A stretch of 29,471 nt of DNA from Schlegelella_A sp036272325. GTDB taxonomy: Bacteria; Pseudomonadota; Gammaproteobacteria; Burkholderiales; Burkholderiaceae_C. A program made the translations under genes and the position numbers. The notes under the pieces were generated by a model. That model was not told the origin of the DNA, did not search any database, and worked only from the letters and a program-made list of their open reading frames with translations. The stretch lies in NCBI GenBank assembly GCA_036272325.1, contig DATAYY010000036.1, positions 1 to 29,471 on the forward strand, written 5' to 3'. This document shows positions 23,427-29,471 of this stretch, piece after piece; position 1 is the stretch's first letter, and each line of letters opens with the position of its first letter.

Positions 23427-23713
23427 GACGAGTAGACAACCTTCGCCGCCGCCGTGATGGTGGCGGGCGCGCCGCCGACCTGAAGCTCGAACGTGATCGC
23501 GCAGCGCGTGCCCGGAGCGATCGGCCGCGGTGCCAGCAGGCACATGCCGTCGCGTCCGAGATCCCACATCTGGACCGGCCTCGCGAATTCGCCCTGGACG
23601 ACAGTCGCGGGCCCGCGAATCGCCTTCCGCGCGGTTGCCCTGCGGTTGCGGTCCTGGGGCAGTGGGAAGACGGTCATCACGGGCCCATGCGAAGCTGGAT
23701 CGTGCGCAAACAT
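23330..23713 (-). CDS. PilZ-domain protein
   Basis: A 127-residue single PilZ domain, the family of cyclic-di-GMP receptors. The N-terminal arginine motif is present (DRNRRATARK; Arg25 and Arg29 give RxxxR). The second motif, normally D/N-x-S-x-x-G, reads DLGRDG (Asp51, Gly53, Gly56), so the Ser is replaced by Gly and cyclic-di-GMP affinity may be altered. The beta-barrel continues with APGTRCAITFELQVGG and a GEFKIGAVFTDLD ending. The ATG at 23713 has GAGGG just upstream; an internal ATG at 23677 is an alternative. The 3' end overlaps the oppositely oriented membrane-protein gene. It is divergent from the YbaK/EbsC gene. Confidence 0.85.
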   Translation of the reverse strand: MFAHDPASHGPVMTVFPLPQDRNRRATARKAIRGPATVVQGEFARPVQMWDLGRDGMCLLAPRPIAPGTRCAITFELQVGGAPATITAAAKVVYSSYSAPGEFKIGAVFTDLDASAARLLEAFAAAG

Positions 23714-23879
23714 CGACCCTCGACCAGTCTATCGGCGTAACGCCGCGCGGCGCCGGCCGGATCGCGCGGGTTGCGCGACATAGTGGGAGGCTGGGCCGGC
23801 TTCGCGACGACCGGCAGCGCGCGAGCCGGTGAAAGCGGCGATCGCGGGCGCCTGGCGAGCGGGCTGTGACAATCGGCGG

Positions 23880-24341
23880 GTGAGCCTTTCCTCCGTTCGT
23901 GCCTATCTCGCCGAGCATGCGCCCGACATCGAGATCGTCGAGGCGACGTCGAGCACCGCAACCGTGGCCCTCGCCGCCGCCGCGCACGGAGTCGAGCCGT
24001 CGCGCATCGCCAAGACGCTGTCGCTGCGGCTGCACGGCGAGCCGATCCTGATCGTCATGGGCGGCGAGGCGCGCCTCGACAATCGCAAGTACAAGGGCCG
24101 CTTCGGCGCCAAGGCGAAGATGCTCGACGCCGCCGAGGTGCTCGAGGCGACGAGCCATCCGGTCGGCGGCGTCTGCCCGTTCGGCCTGCCGCGGCCGTTG
24201 CGCATCTACGCCGACGTCTCGCTGCGCGCCTTCGACGTCGTCGTCCCGGCCGCGGGCGACACCCATGCGGCGATGCGCATCACACCCGAGCGCCTCGTCG
24301 CGCTCGCCGGTGCCGAATGGGTCGACGTCGCGCAGCGCTGA
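23880..24341 (+). CDS. YbaK/EbsC-type aminoacyl-tRNA deacylase
   Basis: A 153-residue protein of the YbaK/EbsC/ProX fold, trans-editing enzymes that hydrolyse mischarged tRNAs such as Cys-tRNA(Pro). Conserved pieces are STATVALAAAAHGVEPSRIAKTLSLR (with the functional Lys in AKTL), a middle GEARLDNRKYKGRFGAKAKML, and VGGVCPFGLPRPLRIYAD, the GxxxPF-type loop of the family. The GTG at 23880 is used because homology begins at SLSSVRAYL; the open frame continues to a GTG at 23829. It is followed after 88 bases by the AI-2E family gene, with no evident functional link. Confidence 0.86.
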   Translation: MSLSSVRAYLAEHAPDIEIVEATSSTATVALAAAAHGVEPSRIAKTLSLRLHGEPILIVMGGEARLDNRKYKGRFGAKAKMLDAAEVLEATSHPVGGVCPFGLPRPLRIYADVSLRAFDVVVPAAGDTHAAMRITPERLVALAGAEWVDVAQR

Positions 24342-24429
24342 AGGAGGTCTGCGACGCCGCGCGGCCGCCCGAACCGCCTCGCCTGCGTTCGTTCACACTG
24401 CGAGGCATCACCAAGCCGGAAGGCCGACG

Positions 24430-25563
24430 ATGAAAGAAACCCGCCCCGATCTGGCCAGGTACACGCTCGGAGTGCTGAGCGTCGTCGCGATGATCGGCGC
24501 CTCGCTCTGGATTCTTCGCCCCTTCCTCGGCGCGACGATCTGGGCGGCGATGCTGGTCGTCACCACCTGGCCGGCGCTGTTGTGGATCCAGGGCCGGCTG
24601 TGGAACCGGCGCAGCCTCGCCGTTCTCGCGATGGTGCTGATCCTGCTGCTGCTGTTCGTGCTGCCGCTGACGCTGGCCATCACCACCATCGCCGCCAACT
24701 CGGAGGTCGTTGTCGACTGGGCCAAGTCGCTCTCGACTCGCGGTTTGCCGCAGATGCCGGACTGGATGGCGCGGCTGCCGCTCGTGGGCTCGAAGCTGGC
24801 CGCGGTCTGGGACGACCTGGTCGCCTCCGGAGTGGCCGGACTCGAAGCCAAGATCACACCGTATGCACGCGACGTCACGGCGTGGGTCGTCACCCAGGCC
24901 GGCGTTATTGGTGCGCTCACGTTGCAGTTCCTGCTCACGGTGATCATCGCCGGGATCATGTATGCCCAGGGCGAAACGGCGGCCACCAAGGTGCGCCGAT
25001 TCGGCTTCAAGCTCGGCGGCACGCGCGGCGAAGACGCAGTGGTGCTCGCAGGCAAGGCGATCCGCGGCGTTGCACTCGGCGTCGGCGTGACGGCGATCGT
25101 CCAGGCGGTCGTCGGTGGCATCGGCCTGGCCATCGCCGGCGTGCCCTTCGCCGCGCTGCTGACCGCGGTGATGTTCATGCTCTGCATCATCCAGATCGGC
25201 CCGACGCTGGTGATGGCACCGGCGACGATCTGGGTCTTCTGGAACGGCTCGACGGGGTGGGGCGTGTTCCTCCTCGTCTGGACGATCGTCGTCGGAACGA
25301 TGGACAACTTCCTGCGCCCGATCCTGATCCGGCGCGGTGCCGACCTGCCGATCCTGCTCATCTTCGCCGGTGTCATCGGCGGCCTGCTCGGCTTCGGGCT
25401 GGTCGGCATCTTCGTCGGGCCGGTGATGCTCGCCGTCTCGTACACGTTGATCGATGCCTGGATCGAGACGCCGTCGGACAGCCCGCAACTGCAGACCCCC
25501 GAGGCCGTTCAGTCGGAGACCGACGATGACCGTCCGCGATCGCCTCCCTTGGCCCCGACGTGA
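24430..25563 (+). CDS. AI-2E family transporter (YdiK-like permease)
   Basis: A 377-residue inner-membrane protein of the AI-2E exporter/PerM family. About eight hydrophobic segments are visible: a pair near residues 15-50, one at 60-85, a long periplasmic loop (about 90-150) with small amphipathic stretches, then helices around 165-185, 210-250, 250-290 and 300-345. The family's late motif occurs as DNFLRPILIRRGADLPILLIFAGVIGGLLGFGLVGIFVGPVMLAV. The ATG at 24430 has GGAAGG upstream. The family name comes from TqsA, but most members have unknown cargo and some act as Na+/H+ antiporters, so autoinducer export is not claimed. The C-terminal 25 residues are polar and Pro/Ser-rich. Confidence 0.9.
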   Translation: MKETRPDLARYTLGVLSVVAMIGASLWILRPFLGATIWAAMLVVTTWPALLWIQGRLWNRRSLAVLAMVLILLLLFVLPLTLAITTIAANSEVVVDWAKSLSTRGLPQMPDWMARLPLVGSKLAAVWDDLVASGVAGLEAKITPYARDVTAWVVTQAGVIGALTLQFLLTVIIAGIMYAQGETAATKVRRFGFKLGGTRGEDAVVLAGKAIRGVALGVGVTAIVQAVVGGIGLAIAGVPFAALLTAVMFMLCIIQIGPTLVMAPATIWVFWNGSTGWGVFLLVWTIVVGTMDNFLRPILIRRGADLPILLIFAGVIGGLLGFGLVGIFVGPVMLAVSYTLIDAWIETPSDSPQLQTPEAVQSETDDDRPRSPPLAPT

Positions 25564-25581
25564 TCGCGAGCGCCCCGGCAT

Positions 25582-25608
25582 TGCCGATGAGCCGAACTGC
25601 GATCGGCA
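25582..25608. terminator. Stem-loop between convergent genes
   Basis: TGCCGAT (25582-25588) pairs with ATCGGCA (25602-25608), a 7-base perfect stem with a 13-base loop, in the 72-base gap between the converging permease and outer-membrane genes. Its position suits a bidirectional terminator, but no U-tract follows on either strand. Confidence 0.3.
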
Positions 25609-25635
25609 CCCCACGCGCGCGGTTCCAGGTCGCGA

Positions 25636-26388
25636 CTAAGGCGCGAAGCGGTAGGTCAATCCGAGCAACCATTGGCGGGCCGTCATGGCGGCGTGCGCCG
25701 TGTTCTGATACCCGATGTCGACGTCGAGGCCCGGGCGAACGGTGTAGATCGCGCCGGCCAGCAAGGTCGCCGGCCATGCGTGCCCGGCCGGGTCGGACGC
25801 CGATTCGGCGCCTGCGTCCCCGGTCAGGATCAGCTGATCGTTGGCGGCCCACATCACTGCCGCCGACAGGCGAGTGACCTGTGCCCGCCCGCCGCTGCCG
25901 CGCGGGTTGTGTGTGAAGCTCACGTTGCCATGGATGGTGTAGGGCGCCGCATCGAACGTACAGACAAGGATCGCGTGCGCGGACGCTTCACCGTGGGGCA
26001 GACCCAGGTCGTGCTCGCTGGTGGCCAACGTCACTCCGGCACGCGTCGCGAACGACCACGGCGCCTCGCCGTAGAAGCGCCACTTTGCATCGACGGTCGT
26101 GTCGCCCAGGCCGCGCGTGCTCGCGTTGCCTGGCGAGCGGGTCTCGAGCCACGACGGTCGGACGATCAGGTCGATGGTTTGGGCCAGTCCGTACGACACC
26201 TGGGGCTGATACACGAAAGTGGTCGAGCCGCCCGAGTTCGTCGACGACATTCCGTTCTCGATCTCCACGTTGCCGGCGCCTTGCGTTCCGGTGTCCTCGG
26301 ATTGCAGCGGGTGCGCCGCGAATGCAGGGAGCGGCGCCGCCGAAGCGCCGAGGATCGCCAATGCAGCGACGCGCGTCGACCGAAGCAA
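25636..26388 (-). CDS. Outer-membrane beta-barrel protein, phenol-MetA-like
   Basis: A 250-residue exported protein. Residues 1-24 (ending AFA) are a signal peptide. The mature part is a run of short amphipathic strands (TTFVYQPQVSYGL, TIDLIVRPSW, TTVDAKWRFYGE, WSFATRAGVTL, GAIYTVRPGLDVDIGYQN, QWLLGLTYRFAP), ending in the aromatic C-terminal strand used for Bam insertion. The pattern resembles the family named after the MetA pathway of phenol degradation (PF13557-like), whose cargo is unknown. The start is TTG at 26388, chosen because GAGGAGGAGG lies 2 bases further upstream and no ATG fits. The gene is divergent from the PstS gene. Confidence 0.78.
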   Translation of the reverse strand: MLRSTRVAALAILGASAAPLPAFAAHPLQSEDTGTQGAGNVEIENGMSSTNSGGSTTFVYQPQVSYGLAQTIDLIVRPSWLETRSPGNASTRGLGDTTVDAKWRFYGEAPWSFATRAGVTLATSEHDLGLPHGEASAHAILVCTFDAAPYTIHGNVSFTHNPRGSGGRAQVTRLSAAVMWAANDQLILTGDAGAESASDPAGHAWPATLLAGAIYTVRPGLDVDIGYQNTAHAAMTARQWLLGLTYRFAP

Positions 26389-26390
26389 GG

Positions 26391-26400
26391 CCTCCTCCTC
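26391..26400 (-). promoter_or_regulatory. Ribosome site that fixes the TTG start of the barrel gene
   Basis: GAGGAGGAGG lies 2 bases before the TTG at 26388. Immediately upstream on the minus strand is a small hairpin (26402-26406 pairing with 26411-26415, loop ACGA), which may influence access to the ribosome site. Confidence 0.65.
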
Positions 26401-26495
26401 TGCCCGACGACGGGCCTATGATTGCTTGAGTCGAGCTTGTTGCTTCTGTGTGAACACGGCGTGACCGCCGCATCGAGCCGCTCGTTTTCCGGCGC

Positions 26496-27572
26496 ATGAA
26501 TCATTGCAAACGTCTGCTTCGCGGCCTCGCGCTCGCCGCGGCGCTTGCGGCAGCGGCCTTCGCCGCAGCTGCTGCTGACGACAGCCTTCACGGCGCCGGC
26601 GCAACCTTTCCGGCGCCCGTCTACGCCCGCTGGGCGGCGATCTACAAGCTCGGCTCCGGCGTCGACGTCCGCTATGACGCCATTGGTTCGGGCACTGGGA
26701 TCGAGCGCATCGAGCGGGGCCAAGTGGATTTCGGCGCCAGCGATGTGCCGCTCGCGCCCGCCGAGCTGCGCCGGATCGGAGTGACGCAGTTTCCCGCCGT
26801 CGTCGGCGGCGTGGTGCCGGTGATCAACATCGGTGGCGTCGGATCCGGCAGGCTCAGGCTGACCGGCCAGGTCCTGGGCGACATCTACCTGGGCAAGATC
26901 AAGAAGTGGGACCATCCGGCGATCGCCGAGCTGAACCCGGGGCTCAACCTGCCGGGCACCAACATCACCGTCGTGCATCGCTCGGACTCCTCGGGGACGA
27001 GCTTCCTCTGGAGCAGCTTTCTGTCCCGCTCGAACCCTGAGTGGAAGACGAGGGTCGGCGCCGCGATGCGGCTCGACTGGCCGATCGGCGTAGCTGATGT
27101 CGGCAACGAGGGCGTGGCTTCGTCGGTGCAGCGAACGAAGACCTCCATCGGCTATGTCGAGTACGCCTACGCCAAGCGGCACCACCTTGCCACCGTCCTG
27201 GTGCGCAACCGCGACGGTGCTTATGTGGCGCCAGGCCATGCCTCGTTCGCAGCGGCTGCTGCGGCTGCGCGCTGGCACGACGCGTCCGATCTGCAGCAGT
27301 CGTTGATCGATTCCGCCGGCGCCGCAAGTTGGCCGATCACCGGGGCGAGCTTCATCCTGCTGCGCACGACAGCGGACCAGCCTCCACGAAGTCTCGCGGT
27401 CATGAAATTCTTCGACTGGGCGTTCAGGCGAGGCAAACGCGACGCTGTCGAGCTCGACTTCGCCGCCCTGCCGGATTCGGCGATCGAGATCATCGGCAGG
27501 GCTTGGACGGAGCAGGTCAGACGCGCCGATGGCGGCGTTGTCTGGCCGGCCGCTGATTCGCTGCATCCCTGA
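26496..27572 (+). CDS. pstS: PstS family phosphate-binding protein (orphan)
   Basis: A 358-residue periplasmic phosphate-binding protein. The signal peptide is an Ala-rich core ending AAAA before DDSLHGAGATFPAPVYARW. Phosphate-contact and fold motifs are GSGTGIERIERGQVDFGASDVPL, LGKIKKWDHPAIAELNPGLNLP, VVHRSDSSGTSFLWSSFLS, and NEGVASSVQRTKTSIGYVEYAYA. The length is close to that of E. coli PstS. No pstC, pstA, pstB or phoU follows; the next gene is a sugar-binding protein 268 bases away. This copy therefore either supplies a transporter encoded elsewhere or serves as a sensor or scavenger. I see no clear Pho box in the 107-base upstream gap. Confidence 0.9.
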   Translation: MNHCKRLLRGLALAAALAAAAFAAAAADDSLHGAGATFPAPVYARWAAIYKLGSGVDVRYDAIGSGTGIERIERGQVDFGASDVPLAPAELRRIGVTQFPAVVGGVVPVINIGGVGSGRLRLTGQVLGDIYLGKIKKWDHPAIAELNPGLNLPGTNITVVHRSDSSGTSFLWSSFLSRSNPEWKTRVGAAMRLDWPIGVADVGNEGVASSVQRTKTSIGYVEYAYAKRHHLATVLVRNRDGAYVAPGHASFAAAAAAARWHDASDLQQSLIDSAGAASWPITGASFILLRTTADQPPRSLAVMKFFDWAFRRGKRDAVELDFAALPDSAIEIIGRAWTEQVRRADGGVVWPAADSLHP

Positions 27573-27680
27573 CCGCCGAAGAGGCGAGGCGTCGGGGCGG
27601 GTGAAGTTGGCTGCCCTCAGATCAAGGGTCGCACGCCCTCACGCCGTCGGTCCGGTCGGCGAGCGCATGACCCCGACCGT

Positions 27681-27763
27681 GCCGATACCCAGGAATTGAC
27701 GCCTAGGGAAAGTCCGATCGGTCGATGCATAAAGGTATCGCCGCGCGGCGCTGAAGTATCGGC
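27681..27763 (+). promoter_or_regulatory. Leader of polyol ABC operon with repeated GTATCGGC motif
   Basis: GCCGATACC (27681-27689), GGTATCGCC (27734-27742) and GTATCGGC (27756-27763) are three related sites. The last is the exact reverse complement of the first eight bases of the first site. They sit in the 268-base gap before the binding-protein gene, together with the small palindromes CCGATCGG (27714-27721) and GCCGCGCGGC (27740-27749). These could be operator half-sites for a sugar-responsive regulator; no regulator gene is in view. Confidence 0.35.
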
Positions 27764-27840
27764 TGGGCGCCTTGCCCGAGCCTACATTGCCGCCGTCCGG
27801 CCCGAGCAGGGCACGGCTCTACAACTACCGGAGACAGACG

Positions 27841-29148
27841 ATGAACATCAAGGCAACCGCTGCCCTGGCTGTCGGAGCGGCTCTGGCTTGGGCGCCGGCC
27901 GGCGCGACCGATCTCGTCATCGCGACCGTCAACAACCCCCACATGATCGAGATGCAGAAGCTGACGCCGTTCTTCGAGAAGGCGTATCCCGACATCAAGC
28001 TGAAATGGGTGACGCTCGAAGAAGGCGTGCTGCGCCAGCGCGTGACGACTGACATCGCCACCAAGGGCGGCCAGTTCGACGTCATGACGATCGGCATGTA
28101 CGAGACGCCGATCTGGGCCAAGAAGGGCTGGCTGAACGAGATCAAGCCGGACGCGAAGTACGACGTCGACGACCTGCTGCCGGCGATGCGCAGCGGCCTG
28201 TCGGTCGACGGCAAGCTCTACGCCGCGCCGTTCTACGGCGAGAGCTCGATGCTGATGTATCGCAAGGATCTCACCGACAAAGCGGGTGTCAGCTTCCCCG
28301 AGCGGCCGACCTGGGACCAGGTCCGCGACGCCGCGGCCAAGATCAATGACCCGAAGGCCGGCGTCTACGGCATCTGCCTGCGCGGCAAGCCCGGCTGGGG
28401 CGACAACATGGCCTTCATCACGACCATGGTCAACAGCTACGGCGGACAGTGGTTCGACATGAGCTGGAAGCCGCAGCTCGAGACCAAGCCCTGGCATGAC
28501 GCGATCACGAACTACGTCGATCTGCTGAAGAAGTACGGGCCGCCGGGGTCGAGCGCGAACAGCTTCAACGAGATCCTCGCCCTCTATAGCGAAGGCAAGT
28601 GCGGGATGTGGATCGACGCGACGATCGCCGCGTCGTTCATCACCGATCCGAAGCAGAGCAAGGTCGCCGACAAGGTGGCCTTCGCGCAGGGTCCGTACGC
28701 CGTCACGCAAAAAGGCGCGAACTGGCTCTGGGCCTGGGCGCTGGCCATTCCCGCAGGGACGAAGAACGCCGACGCGGCGCAGAAGTTCATCAACTGGGCG
28801 ACCTCGAAGGACTACATCGCGCTCGTCGCCAAGGAGAAGGGCTGGGGCTCGATTCCGACCGGGACGCGCAAATCGACCTACGCGAATCCCGAGTTTCTGA
28901 AGGCGGCGAAATTCGCCGATGCCGAGAAAAAGGCGATCGACAGCGCCAACCCGAATGACAGCACGCTGCCGAAGAGCCCGTACGTCGGCGTGCAGTTCGC
29001 CGCGATTCCGGAGTTCCAGGCGATCGGCATCGCTGTCGGCCAGCAGATGAGCGCGGCGCTGGCCGGCAAGGAAACGGTCGACGCCGCGTTGAAGACCTCG
29101 CAGACGGCGGCCGAGCGGGAGATGAAGAAGGGCGGCTACTACAAGTGA
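27841..29148 (+). CDS. ABC transporter solute-binding protein, sorbitol/mannitol type
   Basis: A 435-residue periplasmic binding protein (family 1 extracellular solute-binding) most like SmoE/MtlE of Rhodobacter, which capture sorbitol or mannitol. The signal peptide ends around residue 22 (APAGA). The mature chain has the SmoE-style pattern NPHMIEMQKLTPFFEKAYPDIKLKWV, EGVLRQRVTTDIATKGGQFDVMTIGMYETPIWAKKGWL, PFYGESSMLMYRKDL, YGICLRGKPGWGDNMAF, GKCGMWIDATIAASF and WAWALAIPAGTKN. GGAGA lies 6 bases before the ATG at 27841. The permease gene starts 75 bases downstream after a strong hairpin. The substrate is inferred from family resemblance; other polyols are possible. Confidence 0.9.
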   Translation: MNIKATAALAVGAALAWAPAGATDLVIATVNNPHMIEMQKLTPFFEKAYPDIKLKWVTLEEGVLRQRVTTDIATKGGQFDVMTIGMYETPIWAKKGWLNEIKPDAKYDVDDLLPAMRSGLSVDGKLYAAPFYGESSMLMYRKDLTDKAGVSFPERPTWDQVRDAAAKINDPKAGVYGICLRGKPGWGDNMAFITTMVNSYGGQWFDMSWKPQLETKPWHDAITNYVDLLKKYGPPGSSANSFNEILALYSEGKCGMWIDATIAASFITDPKQSKVADKVAFAQGPYAVTQKGANWLWAWALAIPAGTKNADAAQKFINWATSKDYIALVAKEKGWGSIPTGTRKSTYANPEFLKAAKFADAEKKAIDSANPNDSTLPKSPYVGVQFAAIPEFQAIGIAVGQQMSAALAGKETVDAALKTSQTAAEREMKKGGYYK

Positions 29149-29156
29149 CGTCAAGC

Positions 29157-29204
29157 TGAGCGAGCGCGGAGTCCCGCCGGCATCGGCGCGACTCTGCGCG
29201 CTCA
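29157..29204 (+). promoter_or_regulatory. Strong intercistronic hairpin between binding protein and permease
   Basis: GCGCGGAGTC (29164-29173) pairs with GACTCTGCGC (29190-29199) over ten bases with one G-U. After a 2-base bulge, TGAGC (29157-29161) pairs with GCTCA (29200-29204). The loop contains an inner GCCG/CGGC stem. No U-run follows. In ABC operons such hairpins commonly protect or partly terminate the message so the binding protein is made in excess; that role is inferred. Confidence 0.6.
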
Positions 29205-29222
29205 AGATCGAGGCTCGTCGCC

Positions 29223-29471
29223 ATGAACCGATTGCTGCCCAGGGCGCTGATGGCGCCAGCGGTGCTCACGCTCTTCCTCTGGATGATCGTGCCGCTGGCG
29301 ATGACCCTGTATTTCTCGCTGGTGCACTACAACCTGATGCAACCGGGCGAAAAGACCTTTCTCGGCCTCGAGAACTTCTCCTACTTCGTCACCGACCCCG
29401 ACTTCCTCGCGTCGATTCTCAACACCCTGGTGCTGCTCGCCTCGGTGATCGCAATCACCGTCGTGCTCGGG
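29223..29471 (+). CDS. Sugar ABC transporter permease (3' end beyond window)
   Basis: The first 83 residues of a binding-protein-dependent transport permease (MalF/SmoF-like). The start MNRLLPRALMAPAVLTLFLWMIVPLAMTLYFS gives the first membrane helix. LVHYNLMQPGEKTFLGLENFSYFVTDPDF is the usual periplasmic segment with the GLxNF motif, and a second helix begins at LNTLVLLASVIAITVVLG. It is open at the window end. It sits 74 bases after the binding-protein gene on the same strand, so it should be the next gene of the same importer operon. Confidence 0.9.
   Translation, partial: MNRLLPRALMAPAVLTLFLWMIVPLAMTLYFSLVHYNLMQPGEKTFLGLENFSYFVTDPDFLASILNTLVLLASVIAITVVLG

Noticed and set aside
27696..27735. 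TTGACG at 27696 as a -35 box for the sugar operon
   Set aside because: The only A/T-rich hexamer nearby (CATAAA around 27729) is about 27 bases away, too far for a standard sigma-70 promoter.

Overview
This window reads as a chromosomal segment of a very GC-rich Gram-negative bacterium, most likely a betaproteobacterium or a close relative. That placement is inferred from gene content: a patatin of the type common in Burkholderiales, AidB, HiPIP, YceI/cytochrome b561, SorAB and a polyol ABC importer. It is not based on any marker gene. I find 29 protein genes, all with strong G/C bias at third codon positions. I find no tRNA, rRNA, CRISPR array, insertion sequence or phage gene. No gene-free gap exceeds 300 bases; the longest, 27573-27840, is the leader of the sugar-transport operon.

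Layout. 1-1821 (minus): a class II aldolase followed by a patatin phospholipase that runs off the left edge. 2012-2744 (plus): a small unknown protein and a BLUF blue-light sensor. 2796-3806 (minus): a RidA-family deaminase and a small membrane protein. 3960-5721 (plus): cytochrome b561 and two YceI proteins. 5743-11704 (minus): in transcription order a PLP dehydratase, AidB, a secreted HExxH peptidase, a large P-loop NTPase with a cyclase-like tail, and a HiPIP. 11742-15000 (plus): an ArgE-type deacetylase and an EF-G-like GTPase. 15010-18881 (minus): a hotdog thioesterase and a 1097-residue serine hydrolase/CHAT protease fusion. 18998-22862 (plus): a DUF6494-like protein, a secreted PepF and the SorAB sulfite dehydrogenase. 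23040-25563: a membrane protein overlapping an antiparallel PilZ gene, then YbaK/EbsC and an AI-2E family permease. 25636-27572: an outer-membrane protein divergent from an orphan PstS. 27841-29471 (plus): a polyol-type binding protein and the start of its permease.

Most of the window is housekeeping or accessory metabolism: periplasmic redox (HiPIP, cytochrome b561/YceI, SorAB), peptide and amino-acid turnover (ArgE-like, PLP dehydratase, PepF, RidA), transport and damage response. The candidates for undescribed biology are (a) the NTPase-winged helix-cyclase protein at 6136-8175, whose domain order is unusual and whose base-recognition residues look changed, and (b) the hydrolase-CHAT fusion at 15010-18303, which joins two predicted hydrolytic centres in one chain. 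Both look like signalling or conflict-type proteins. They are about 7 kb apart with ordinary genes between them, so I do not claim they form one system. Smaller points of interest are an EF-G paralogue lacking the catalytic histidine, a complete BLUF domain beside an unknown small gene, and a strong hairpin between the sugar-binding protein and permease genes.
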